Shown here: positions 12,202 to 25,400 of the stretch, in pieces | Layout of the letters: the number at the start of each line of letters is the position of its first letter | Numbering within the stretch: the stretch's first letter is position 1 | Origin: Solenopsis invicta | Lineage: Eukaryota > Arthropoda > Insecta > Hymenoptera > Formicidae | Assembly (NCBI RefSeq): GCF_016802725.1 | Contig: NC_052669.1 | Coordinates: 1,140,501 to 1,204,500 of the forward strand | Direction of reading: 5' to 3' | DNA: 64,000 bases | Notes under the pieces: model-generated | What the model was told of the DNA's origin: nothing | Databases searched by the model: none | What the model saw: the letters and a program-made list of their open reading frames with translations, nothing else | Translations under genes and position numbers: made by a program

Positions 12202-15200
12202 CTGGACATATGGAATAGTAACTTATTCTTTTAAAGAAAGCACTGTGCACTCCGGTAGTAATCGTTGAAAATTATTGCAGTTGTTGTAAAACATGTTATA
12301 ATGTACAGCAAACTTTCTTGTGCAACAAACTTTCTTCGATATAATTATATGGTAAAGATATGAAATGTTTAATTGTATTTGGATCAGTTTACATAAATAA
12401 GTTTGCATTTTATAAATAAGTTTACATAAATGAACAAGTTTGCAATTTATTGTGCTATTTATTACCTTTCTTAAAATTTGATTCTTAAAAACATGCAGTA
12501 TTTAAATTTGAATCATTTTTAACTAATATTATAGAGACAAAATATCTTTAAAAATTATAATTACAAAGTTTTAAATTTAATAAATAATCTGTAAATATAT
12601 TATTATATTTATATAAATCAGCGTAATTTTGTCTTTTTCTTTTTTCTGCTACCTTTTAGGTTCTTACGGAAGATAAACTCGTGATCAAAATCATGTAACA
12701 AAAAATAATTTTAAATAAAATTTTTAATAGGACTTGCAATGTTAAAAAAAAGGACGATTAAAAAAACTAGTCAACAACGATTTTTAAGTAACTAATATGT
12801 GACAACTAGTTTTGTTCAAAAAAAGTATAAAAAGCTGTAACGGACGTTTCGAGCCATCTTCAGCAAATTGTTAAAAAATAACTTTACTTAAAGCTTACTT
12901 GTTACATACCATAATAATCAGCGTCGCGATGAAATTAAAAGCCGATCGCAGCTCATTTGCCACGATGATCCTCGCTTTTTCAATTTACTGTACTCGTGAC
13001 GGGATCGCGTGCAATTCTGTTCTCTCTCGTCTCGATTTCGGTCGAGGTTTTCGAGGAGAGAGATTTCGCGCATCCTCATCGACCGATATGGCGGGAAAGT
13101 CTGCGGCGTGAACTTCATTCATGCCTCATTCATGCTTCCGTATCGCCACAAAGACGGACGGCCGCAGTGTGACATCGGTTAACATGACGCGGACGTGTTT
13201 TTGTTTTCCCTTTTTTTTAGGGGGGGAGGGTGGAAAGAAAGAACGTTGCAACGGTTGTATTCTTAAAAGAGTGGGCGTCTCCTGAAATTTCCCGCGGCTC
13301 GACTTTGACATCACTTTCCCGTTACTTCGTCGATACTTTACATCGGGTAGACGCCTTCTTCCTTCCGAACGGTAGTTGTCACATTGCCGATATGAATGGC
13401 GAGCGATTGCACATTGTTGCACGGACGTGCCAAGTGAGAATGTCGCGATAACGGGATGACCGTGCGAAGAAAACTTTCGCGAACGATTCACTATCCGTTT
13501 ATGCCTAACAACAACTTGCGTGATACTCGCTATTTTATACTTCGCTGTCTTCTTCTTCCTGATCTTTTCATTCGTACTTTAAGGTATCTTCTATCAGTGT
13601 CACATTGTTTTGTATAAAATTGGCAATGCGTCAATGCAATAGTTAATATTGTAATAAAATCCGAGCAAATAATAGATAGATACTCACCCTCCTTTCCGGT
13701 CGCGCTGCCCGACACCGACCAAGCTTCTGCCGCTCATTCTCTCGAAGTCCTTCGCAGCGCTGCTTCATCCATAGTTCTCACACGCGCGCTTATTATTACC
13801 GAATAGAGAACCAATTGCGCAAGCCGTAAGTAATTCCCGATTAAAGGCGATTTGAGAGCGCGTCGCTGGTCGCTGCGCTGCGTTCCGGGAAAGGCGTTAG
13901 CGGGAAAGAGCATCGATAGCGGACGATATAAGCGTTGACAACTTCACTCCGATTTACCGCTGCGACGCGACGCGAGTCAAGATGCCATTAGAGTTAAGAT
14001 GCCGAATTGATGCGGTTGACATTTACTTTCTATACATGCGTGCATTAGCGCGCGTTACAGCACGCGTAAAATACCTTGAGCGCGCACACTGCACGGAAGC
14101 CATTTCGATTAGTCGTCTCGATTTCTGCTCCTTAACCCTCGCTCGACTCGCGCGATAAGTCGAAGTCGCGATAGTGAAGATGACGTCATCCGCTCTCGGC
14201 GCTCTTTCCCGCCAGCGGAACGCCACGGAGACGCAGCGCAGCGAATCGCCCTTTAATTGAGAATTACGTACGGCCCACGCGATTGATCCGGTATTCATTG
14301 CGTTTTGGTAATAAATGCGCGCGTGTGAGATCGTGTGTGAAGCAGCGTTGCGAAGAATTCCGAAGGAAGGAACAGCAGAGGTTTGATCGACGACGGGCAG
14401 CGCGGCCGCGGAGAAGGGTGAGTAACCTATTATTTACTTGTTATTTATTCGCGCGGTGTTATTTCTTGTCTCGTAGCATGCGACTTGGTCTCAGACAAGA
14501 TACTACATTGCAAATTCAAGTGTGTATTTGAAAAATATGTTGTGTAAAATGACGTTGTTGTTCCTTACGCATTTATATGCGTGCATTTTGTTATATGCTC
14601 AGCCGTGTAATTTAATACTGATACACGCCTAAAGTATCTATTTTATAGTACTATAAAAATTTTTTTTTGCCATTTTTGAATGTGAACAAAAAAATATCCA
14701 AATTTAAAATTTAAGTTTTTATTTAATACTCAAGCATTTCAGAAATCAGAAATATGCCAAAAGTATTATTAAAACATCATATTTAAAGTCTCTAAAGTTT
14801 ATTAGTAAATTTTCAATGTAATTGAAGTTAAATAATTTTTGTTAATACTAAAAAATTTGAAAAATATGATTCTGCATTCACCGATTTAATTGAACTTATA
14901 ATACCTTTATTTTATTTCATAATGTGTTCTTGCGCGTTAACTGGAATCTTTTTCTTCCCCACGTTTATTATGTTAATGAAATTTGTGTTTCTTGAGTATA
15001 ACATTCTTTGTATGATATTGCTTTTTTATAATTTTATTTTATAACTTTATTTTAATCGCATCATGACTATATTAACATTATTCATTTTCAAAACTACCCG
15101 CATATCCGATATTCATACCTCCCATATACGTAAATATTAGAAAGTCTGAAAGTAGCAAACCTCTTCTGCACCAGGTGATATAAAACAATTGCGATTCCAG

Positions 15201-18200
15201 CCGCAATTACAACAATATTGCCTGCGGTTGCGCTTGTCCCTCGAAATACGACAGTTAATGCAGTGTATTCGGTACAATATTAACTCCTGCGAATTTATCG
15301 ATATTACTTCAATTCTCGGAATTTTAAATTTTATACGCCAAATTAAGTCGTATCTGGACACGGTCAACAGAGGACGCGATGTTAATTGCGGATTGTAATT
15401 AGTGCATCTTGTTCCGAACTGCTTCGAGAAAGTCATTCAGAGTCCTTGCACGTACGCGATATCGAAAGCGATCGCGATTTTCTATAAGCACAGTGATAAT
15501 TAAAGCATGCATGCAAAGAGTTCTCCAAACAATTTATTTAATTTATCGCGAGACACTGTCTTGCAATTGCGTCCTTAATTATGTTGTAATTGTTATAACG
15601 AAAATTATATTAGTAATAAGCTACGTTTTCCTTTATTTGCTTTAGTAACAAAGAAACTTATTTTAAACACGTTTCTCGGAAGACTGTTATTAATATTAAA
15701 GTACCTTCCGCAACAGCATTATAACAAAATTGTTTTGTTAGCACGTCCATTAATCAATAGTATTTCACGTTTTAACTCATTTATTGCAAATTGCAATGGG
15801 ACTCGAATAACATTAATGTTTACTTTAATCAACAAAACTGTTACATTTGTTAGTAGAGGTAGTTAGTAGAAATAGTAAATGTATATGTGTCTCTTTGAAG
15901 TTATATAAAGAGCTCAATATATGTGAAAGTCAATCAAATGTACTAGCGAAATAAATCGGGACTCAACGAAAAAGTTACATATATATTTTATAAAAAAAAT
16001 TAATTCGTTAATAATATTTAATAAATAATTATAAAAAAAATAAAACTTTTCTTTAGTAATATACATATAAATACGTTGAATAAATATGTCATTGAAAAGT
16101 TTCAATTTAAAATTTTTAAGAAAAAATTATGGAGCCTTCTTACTTATATGATAAGTAATATTTTAGCTCTATTTGCGGCCTAATTGTATAGTTTCTGTTT
16201 ACGCATATCGTCATTTTTATCTGTAATTACGGTTTTGCTACAAATTGCATCATATCGCGACTGGTATTTTATCAATTGCGCGATATTTTTACCTTTCTGT
16301 AACGACTCAGACTCTAACAAAGCAAGGAATGTGTGCTAAGAAGATTACACTTGCTTAATTTTTTTTATAATACCTCTGTTAAGTTATTCTTTCAAGTTTC
16401 AATTCATCAGTCAATATTCTGTAATGCAAATCTTTTATAATTTATAATTTACATTGTTTCGGGATAACAGCATGCATTAATAAAAAAAGTATACTAAAAA
16501 AATATTCTTTTAATAAATCATACGTTTGCATAAAATTACCAAATTTTCTTAAACTAAAAGATTGTATATGCACATTCATTTGAAGAACACAACTTTTCTA
16601 TTAAGTAAGTCATTTAATAATTACAAATATTATTTTATGTCATAGTATAGTCAATGTTTATTAAAATATAAATTTTATTTTCTTTAAATTAGTAATATTC
16701 TTATAAATTAGTAAAATTTATATATTATCCATGGAGTAAACAGCGTGCTATTAATATAATACAAATAAAAATTTATTTGTTTCCATAATAGGATATTAAA
16801 TTTTTTCAGATACAAGTATACGTTTTCTCAAATGTAATAAATTTAAAAAGTATTTATCTCTTATAAGTAACTTATTATTTTTGTAAATTTTGAAAAAGAA
16901 ACGTGAGATATTTTCTAAAATATTTTTAAAATTAAAAAATCCAAAACCTATATTTTAAAAATTTATTTATTAGATTTTATTTCAACAAGTATTATATTGT
17001 TCCAACAAATGAATTGAAATGAGTAGAAATAAATGTTTTTTTACATTTTCAAATTTTCGCGCTTCAGATTCGGAAACTTTAAAGCGCAAACTCGGATAAA
17101 TTAAAATAAATTGCAATTTTTGATGCATTAAAATTTATTTTCGTGGGATATTAAGTATCTGAATCTAAATTGAGATAAATTTTTCAACAAGGAATAAGTC
17201 TTTTAAAAATTTTATTGTTTCCTATAATTAAGAAGAGTTTACTATAATTAAGAATAGCTTTATATACTTTAAATATTATTTTAAATTAAGTAAATTTAAT
17301 ATTAATAAATATATTTATACTAAAATTAAGGAAACTTTATTTTCAGTGTAATACAAATTTAAAACCACTATCGATAATTACTTGTTGGTTATTCTCGAGA
17401 AACCCGCGATTATTCCTCGCGGGAATTCCCTCAAAAATTCTTTCTGTAGATGAATACACACGTGACTTCTTGGCCATGCTCGCGTATTCGTAACCTCAAT
17501 GCAGTCGTCGTCATGCAAGCTTCATAGTGCAGGCAGATGACTGAGAGAGGTAGAGCACGAAGTGAAGAAAAGGAAAAGGGAAGAACGACGAAGTGGCGTG
17601 GCAGGGCGAAGGAAGTCGTAACGCGCTCTTATTGTTCGCACAGCTGTTTACCTAGTTTTCCAGCAGCAGCAGCAGTGCATTGCGATGCTAATTTCTTTTG
17701 CATTGTGCGACAATATACGCGCGTGCATTCATCACCGCGCCGCGGTGGGTCGAGAAACGCGGAGGGGAAAACGAAGGAGAAGAGGAAGAATGCCTCGATC
17801 GTGATCTATGCGGCGATTCACGTCACCGGGCGAGCCAGCCTCGCGTTTGTGTCACGGGAACACGATCGCGGTAAATAATTCAATTGATTCGAATGGAAAC
17901 GTCGAATCGAACCGGAATGCGATATCGTAGTCGCTTTTCGAAATTATCGTCGACCTTACCAAGATTCAAAGCACCCACTATTTATGAAATTTACATAAAA
18001 TGTTTATTTTTTTAGTATTTTGTACGCGTTGGTCAAATTTGTACGGGTTTTTCTTCGAGTTAAAAATATATCTTTTAAAAGAGCGTTTTTATCGCAATAA
18101 ATCGTTAAGCTGGTTAAACTGGCGCGCGATTAACACGGACTGCAATCTACTTCAAACCTCCCCGTTTTCAATTTTATATATTGCATGCTGTTGCGTCACA

Positions 18201-19649
18201 AATTACCGAGGATTATCTATCCGGTATATAATGAGGTGAAGGTGACGATAACGGCGGCTAATGAAAGCCCTTGCACAATTGATGGCTCTCGGTCGGCCGA
18301 TCATGATTAACCGTGCTCATTCGGAAATTCTCCTTGTACTAATCGCAAGCGTTATCTCCGCAAGGTGTGCAGCACGTTAATCGTTCCGCTCGGACGATAC
18401 ATCGAGCAAATATATTGTGTATCACGTAAAAATATAGTTGTGAAACGTTAAGGTAAAGCGCCTTCAAAGAATGGACGCTTCAAACTTATGTTTGTAGAGA
18501 AAAAGATAAAAAAATAAAAAAAAGTCAGTATTTCTTTGAAAAAACACTGTGCCATTAATATTATATCTAGATGTTAAATTTTATTGAAAGTTATTTGCTA
18601 AATAAAATTTAGGATCTAGTCTGAATTTGGTTTGATACTAGCAAGAAAAAAATTGTAAAGGTCAGCTATTATATGTCGACGCGTGAGGCAATCGAGTGAT
18701 GAGCGATAGGCTGTCTCAGCATTGCGAAAATATTCTTCGAAGCCATTTTCCTGATAATTACGGGTTTTTTTGCTAACTCATCGCTAAGGTAGAGAAATTA
18801 AAGTATTCTGGCACACGTGCGTTTCATTTTCGATCATTACATATTTAACTTCTTGATGATTCTTCTTGCCGATCCACAAGTTTTAAAATTCATTTTTTAC
18901 ATTCCTCTATCTCTTGAGGATTTAACTAATGTAAATTTAAATGTAACATAATATACTAAAGAAAAATATGATAATATTTCTTTGGGATTTGTCAGCACCC
19001 CACCTACCTACTTACGTAACTTTTGACTACCTACCTACTTAAAGATTAATTATAACAAGCCTATGCAATCATGGTCATTTACATAATCAATTGACTATGA
19101 TTAGAATCGATATTTCGTTTGTAATTCTCAAACATCAGAGCAAATTCGACACTTCGTTTGTTACGTAAAATGAATGTATGTCTAAAAGAGGCCAGCACGC
19201 CATCATAATTGACAAGTGGTGATGCACAATCTTGACCTGGATACATCAGTTTCAAGTCTGTCGCAGCATCGCGATTATACTTCCACTTAAATCGAAGGTT
19301 ATCGCGAAGACAGCCCCTGACCCCTCTTAGCGCTCGTCTAGGATACGGCGGGCTCAAGCGAGCGAGACGGCACCTCGCCTCTCCTAGGAGAGAGTAGCCA
19401 ATAGAGAGCGATTCCGACGGCGGCGCCGACGCACTCGGCTCTCTCCTACTCTCGTGAGATGGTCTGCCGAATCAAATCTAACGGCGGATATCTCGTGCGC
19501 GCGCACGGCCGCTCCGCGGAGTGCCTATTGGCGTCTGCACCCAGACGCTGAGTTAAGATGGACGTTGCGCGATGGTACCCTAGATCATGGACCACGCATT
19601 TGCGATGTTATTAGAGAGTACCGAAATCTCTAGCTCCTATTCTCAGGGC
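12202..19649. other. intergenic DNA with GC-rich islands, no gene recognised
   Basis: GC-rich blocks at about 12,930-13,480, 13,700-14,420 and 17,460-17,900 carry chance ORFs up to 121 codons. The rest is AT-rich. A 92-codon minus ORF at 19079-19357 has no domain I know. CTCTCCTAGGAGAG at 19379-19392 is a perfect palindrome. Confidence 0.5.
14280..14417 (+). other. candidate non-coding 5' exon ending in a strong splice donor
   Basis: A GC-rich block ends GAAGG followed by GTGAGT at 14418, then composition drops to AT-rich. This resembles a 5' UTR exon border on the plus strand. If transcribed, it could be an upstream leader exon of sens, 8 kb further out. No acceptor partner can be assigned, so this is only a candidate. 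Confidence 0.2.
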
Positions 19650-20330
19650 AACTTCGACCAGACTTCGTTTAACTTGATCGGTGATTAACTTATCAAGCTA
19701 TACATACAAGCTGTACTGTTTTGTTAACATAAACAGAATTATTAATTTTTTGTTAGTTAACATATAGCTTTATAGCGAAGATCAGGAACGATGACTGCTA
19801 GAAAGGAGAATTTCAAATTAAAAAAATTTTGTGGTACAAAACCAATCGCGATGAAACTTAATTGATACAAACGTAGTATGAAGTAAAAGATAGAGAAATC
19901 TAATTAAAATCTAATCGCTAAATAAATGGTCAAAAATGGGTCATGTGGCGGCAGTATATTCATTTGCTACTCGTCAATCTCACTTTGTATGAATACTCTC
20001 TATAGCCCAGCAACGTCGCAATATATGTGAGGAGCCATTTGCGAACAACGTTATTTTATTGCCAAAGTGAGATTGTACGATTGGCAAATGGAGACTGCTG
20101 CCACACAATTCGGATCCATTTTCTGATTTTTGATCAGCATCCACTCATTTAATCATTCGATTTTGGTTAGATTTTTTTCATATTTTACTTCATAATATAT
20201 ATGTCAAGTTTTATGACGATTGATTTTGTATCATAAAATTCTTCTGATTTGGAGTGCTCCTTTATTTCAAGCGATTTGGCTAGTTAAATTAATCACCGAT
20301 TAATCTAGTCAGACTTTGATTTAAGTTTTA
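19650..20330. mobile_element. large foldback element (long imperfect inverted repeat)
   Basis: The left arm at about 19774-19987 is the imperfect reverse complement of 20063-20280. Landmarks: CAATCTCACTTTG against CAAAGTGAGATTG, GTGGCGGCAGTATA against GACTGCTGCCAC, ATGAAGTAAAAGAT against its complement near 20185. The outer tips also pair (TCGGTGATTAACTTA with TAAATTAATCACCGA). The loop is about 75 nt. No ORF is present. It looks like a non-autonomous foldback transposon. Confidence 0.65.
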
Positions 20331-21700
20331 CCTTTACTGACGGTTTATCTTTAGACGCTGATAATTTAAAAGTAAGAGTTAATGACACCATTTCACTTAA
20401 TTAATAATTCATTAAACTTTAAAAAAAGTTTTATAGCTCACTATACTCTGATAAAGCATTGTGTTGGATTTTTAAAAATTGTAGTTGCAGTAGGAAAACA
20501 CTATAGAAATATATAGTCCAAAAGAACACAATGTAAGAGTAGCAGCATTATTAAGATTCAGCAGATTAATCTTATTGAACAGCCGAATCTATTTTTAGTT
20601 ACCTAAATGAATTTAATCTGTCTGACTTTGCTTTATGAAACCTAGTAAATTTATTTTTTCATGCACGCAAAAGATGATTTTGTTAAAGTATCCAAAAATT
20701 TAGCTATAAGATACAAATCTGAAATTGATTTTTTTGGACTCTTAAAATATTTGGTAGAACGTTTAAATTAATTGCTAAATTATTAAAAAATGTTTTCAAC
20801 ATTTATCATCATCGTTGCGCCCAACAGAATTGTTTTCAGGTCCACATCTTTCTGAATTTTTAGACAGTAAAACCATGCATTCTTTTCGTGTGCACATTGC
20901 TTAATAATGCAAATTATGAAACTTATAAAACAGCCGTTATTTAATAGTAAACAAATTATGAAATGTTTAACAATCTGATCTCTGTATCTTATGGGATATT
21001 AATCGCGATTGATTAGATTATCTGCGGTCGGAACAAATGTACGATAAAGATATTGTATAAGCTCTAATCTTTTATGCAACTAAGGCGCCGCGCTCGAGAA
21101 TCTGTCACGTGTTGTCGTCGTAAGCCAAACAGATACGCGATTAAGAAATTTCAATTGCAAAACAGGCAAGTGCAACTTGAATTTAAGAACACTCAACGCG
21201 CCGCTCGATCGTTCCTCATGCGCGAGGAGTCGCGGAACCATTAATTAACTGACCACGTGTGTCATTTCAACGGGGACAACGCGTCCATGCGGACGCGTTA
21301 ATTCCAGTCGCCCTCCGCGAGTCAATTAATTTGCTATTTAGAATTTCGTCTCGCTAAACACTGATACGGACACCTGCACCTCGTGATCCCTTCCCGCTGC
21401 GGCTACGACGAGGAGGAAACCGCCCACCGTTGGCGCGACGCTTAGAGCGCATCTCCATCCAGAAGGGGTGGTGGTAGTGGGGTTAGATACCGTGAGGAAC
21501 ATACGTTTCCACCGTGCTACCAGCGATTTCCGCGGCGATCGATGAGGGGTTGAAGAAGAGAGGGAAGAACGACGCGCGCGTCGTCTCCTCTTCGTTTCCC
21601 ACCACGTCGGACGCCGGCGTACTCGGCGCCACGACCGAACGAAGGTAGGCGGGGCTTCCAGGTAGCACACAAGACTGGCGCGCAGGTGAGAGAAGAGCGA
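20331..21700. other. non-coding DNA upstream of sens
   Basis: It is AT-rich to about 21,060, then increasingly CpG-rich into the sens 5' block. A 155-codon minus ORF (21338-21805) is Arg/Ser-rich with no domain and looks like a GC artefact. GCAGGTG, a proneural-type E-box, lies near 21,681. Confidence 0.5.
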
Positions 21701-22430
21701 AACCTGAGCGCGGAGTGGTAGCAGACCAGGTAAGGGGAAGCTACGGGCAGACCGATACACGCTCGTCCTCACACGCGAGAGACCGTGCGTGCCCTCCTCG
21801 GCCACACCGCGGGGTCAGTCGGGGTCCTGCTCTTAGCCAGGACACTCCGAGAGGGAAGAGTGAGAATTTCTTCTTCGCACGGACTGGCGTTCAGACAGCT
21901 TCTTGCGGTCGAGCTGTCACCTCATATACCTATACCACTACTGGTTCCACTACTTGTATACATCGATAGGCGATATACATCACAGCAGTGCGCTAGTCGC
22001 CGTCAAAACAACAAGAAGAAGGCGGAGGAGGAAGTCAGCAGCGGCTGACGTAAAGCGTCTGCCAGGGGATTTAAAACATCTCGTGGTTCATGACTCACTG
22101 AGAGATTGGAGCGATACTCCAAGTATCGAGGAGGAGGAGGAGGATTGGTTCAAGCGGTACCACGATCGACCTCGATGAATCACGTGACTTCCGGAAAGAT
22201 CACGAGACTTTGACCGGTCGACCGGTGGTGAATGGGACCAATTCCAAGGTTGTCCAAGAGAACACTTTTGATCTTACGTTCGACGAGCGCCCGGGACCGC
22301 GTGCTTCCGCGAAGGTACCTGTGGGAGAAGGGGACGACTTGTGCCGGTGGTTTGTCGTTTACCAAAGAGATTTGTGTGATTCGCGCCGAACTGATCTGGT
22401 AGGCACAGTGCGCGGGGAATAGTGCGCGGC
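21700..22430 (+). promoter_or_regulatory. CpG-rich promoter/leader region of sens
   Basis: This long GC-rich block directly precedes the sens start codon. TCAGTC at 21815-21820 fits the arthropod initiator pattern TCAKTY; no TATA box is evident upstream of it. Several plus-strand ORFs of 70-90 codons cross it without known domains. The promoter role is inferred from position and composition. Confidence 0.35.
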
Positions 22431-22498
22431 TCCATGAGCGGCATACAATTTTAGCGCCATCGTTCTCGCATCGCTACAACACCTGAACGTGATGTGTG
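21815..22498 (+). CDS. sens: sens exon 1: GC-rich 5' UTR plus the first two codons
   Basis: The 3' border is a strong donor, TGTG followed by GTAAGT at 22499. The only in-frame ATG is at 22492-22494 (G at -3), giving Met-Cys plus one base of codon 3. That phase is exactly what the next exon (32699) needs. The frame is closed upstream by TGA at 22435-22437, so this is the first possible start in that frame. The 5' boundary is not visible. I set it at an initiator-like TCAGTC at 21815-21820 inside the GC-rich block, which is a guess. A short uORF lies at 22434-22454. If this exon is not used, translation would begin at Met11 (exon 2), giving 399 aa. No other gene is seen that could own this exon. 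Confidence 0.5.
22434..22454 (+). promoter_or_regulatory. short uORF (MSGIQF, stop) in the sens leader
   Basis: ATG at 22434 opens six codons and closes at TAG 22452-22454, 37 nt before the proposed sens ATG and in a different frame. Other upstream ATGs occur near 22166 and 22229. If the exon is transcribed, these could lower translation of the main ORF. Its existence is read directly; its function is inference. Confidence 0.3.
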
Positions 22499-25400
22499 GT
22501 AAGTAAAGGATTTGGTTGATATCTTTGAGCACAACGGATCCACTTATTGATGATCCCCGCGATGTACGTAACAAGAACATATTGTGATGCTCGCCGATTG
22601 ATTAAACTCTCCGGTGTAAACTTTGATGATCGTAATATCGTCGCAAGTATCACACACTTAATTCTTTTAAACGCTTGCTGTAAGTTATATTTCTTTCTTC
22701 TTTTATGTGTTACAAAGAACAATTTGGGATCGATCGATAAAAGAAATTTAAATTTGTGATACAAGTTTTCAATTATTATACAAGTTAGAAAAAAATTAAA
22801 TTGTCGATATAGAGAATACAAATTTAATTATGAAATGTCAAAAACTCATTTGTTTGCGCATTTCATAAATTTTTTATATTTTTAAAAAATCGATGCGCAC
22901 ATAATTTTTTTAGACAGGAAAAAGTTGTATGAGAGATCAATTCATTGATCTTGCTATCAGTTACAGAAAACATGAACGAACATGAGTAATAAATTTATCT
23001 TGTATGAAAATATGTCGATGCCATATGCACACTATCAATCATCAACGATCCTGTCAATCAAAATGACGTGAATTTGATTTTTAATATTGCCATCGTGCAA
23101 TGTAAAGTTTTGACCTGTCTTGTAACTTTCCACGACGTCAATCGCAATTCTTATCAGACTTGAGAAACCTGTGTTTTTTTCCGTTGAAATCCGCACCTGA
23201 TCTTTATCATGTCTTAAATGTTATGGTAGTCTACGTGTCGCAGATCGCTGTTGTCCTCGTCAACTTCTCGAACGTATTCTGCGATTAGTTTGGCGTTTAA
23301 CATTTTAAATGAAGCAAAGCGCGTATATTTTTAACAGGTGCATTTGCAAGTTTATCATATTTTTTCGTAACGCGAAAGCACTTGTTATAACTTGCCGTAA
23401 TGCTAATAATGTTTAATTGTTAACGATGACTGACTTGTTAATAACAATTTTTAATGAGAGCACACTCGAAGATTTTCGATGAAAGTTGTTTGCACGTAAA
23501 CAAAATTACAACCGGTTACTTGAAATTTTTCCAGCGCTTGATTTACTTTATCGAGTAAATCGTGCTTTATTATAATTTATAGACGATTTACCTCGAATAT
23601 TCAAGAGGCGTAGGGTCCTCGTCACATTTTCCGACGCCAAGTCACACATCTGAAGTTTCATTCTAAAACATTTCTCAGTCTTGATAGATTCCATGTGTGT
23701 CTTCTGTAAAAAAACATACAGATTGTTTGTACAATCTGCTCTAACAAGCGACATAAACTTTCCCACTTCTGTCCTCTCGTTCAACATTCATTTACAATTT
23801 CACAATTTCAGATATAAACCTCTGCTGATTTATTTCAAACGATTTTAAAGACACACATGTCCGCACAAGAAATATTTTTCTCTCTAAAAGCGCGAAATTT
23901 CGTTCACCTGTGTCTTATGGAATTTTATTTGAATTCGTCTTTTCTTTTATAATCAATGTAAAAACAAAAAATTTTTGCATTCTTGAATTTTGAAATAATG
24001 TTAAAACATAGATATCATTCATTTACGTCATTCGACTGACTGCTCTGTCAGCTTGTATATTTTGCATGAATCTATTATACAGAAAGAATGATTTTGTTGA
24101 AATATCTAAAAATTTTTAGATTTGAAAATAATTTTGTTGGATCAATTTTATAATACGTTTGAGCATGATAAACAACGCTGTAAAAGGTTCTGACATTCTA
24201 ACGTCCTACGTAATTATTTTCATAAACTAAACAAAATTATTTTTAGAACTAACTTTTTTAAGTATTGTATTTCAATAAAAGCGCGGTTCTTTCCACGTAA
24301 AAGATAAATTTGTTTATTCCATTGCTTACTATTTTATTTTCACAGACTCAATAGAACGCAGGTGTGGAGATAACGTTTATAAAACGTGTGGCTTGTTAAT
24401 AAAAGATTTTTGCGACTCGCGTATATTATCGTAATCGTAAACGCGAAAAAGTAATACTGCGGATAAGGCGCAGAATGATAACTGAAGCACGAGGCATTAG
24501 ACTGGCTAATCTTTTAAACACATCACGAATGCAAATGTTACTGTTAGAAACACGTGTAAATTTCCAAAACATCGTCGCACTTTGCCCAGTTGCATAAAAT
24601 ACAGTCACTAGCATACACACGCAACTTTTCTACTGCGCATTGCAAAAATATAATGAAACGTTAATATAATTATAGTGCTCTTGCACGAAGTTTAATAAAC
24701 GGTTTTTTTTCAATAAAACATTGAAAAAAATTTTATTCTTTAACAGATTTAATGAAATCTATATTCTTTAGTTTTTTCTCTCAAGTGCAAATTTTTGTTT
24801 AAATATTTACAATAATTGTTTGAAATTACATAAGTCAATTAACAAATTTATTACAATACATTTTTAGAAAATAATTTAATTTTTGGAACAAATCTGTTTT
24901 TAATTTTACTGAATTTATTAAATGTTAAAAAAGGAAGATTAAATATTGTATTCTTACTACAATATCATCGACTTGTGTAATATTGTAATATTTGAAAATT
25001 GCATTTATTTTTGAAACCAAATTGAATGCTTATTTTAATCCGTTCGAAACTGCGACACTTATAACTTAGTCCCAAAATCCGTCTTAAAGAGACTCAAGCG
25101 AGAGGAACACATCTGACACTTGTTCACACAATTTAATCAGGGCTTCGCGTAAATATTCATGATTGTTTTTCGAGATTTCACGATGAGTCTTGGTGGTAGG
25201 AGTTACTTTCGTAATTGACGAACAAACAAGATTAGCCATTTATGAGGCCTGCAGTCCTGCTTGTCATCAATTAATCGATTCGATAAATGATCTTTCATTG
25301 TCTGCTATGTATTCGGATTTCATAGAACGAAAGATACACGTTAGATAAAGAAATTTCCAAAAACGCGTTCAAAAATTTCCGTAATATAATGTAATTTTTG

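Noticed and set aside
19079..19357. 92-codon minus-strand ORF with mixed, protein-like composition
   Set aside because: It looks more protein-like than most, but I recognise no family and see no flanking transposon ends or splice sites. It may be a decayed transposon fragment.
21338..21805. 155-codon minus-strand ORF, the longest in the window
   Set aside because: Arg/Ser-rich, no recognisable domain, and lies in GC-rich DNA where long chance ORFs are expected. It could only be revived by transcript evidence.
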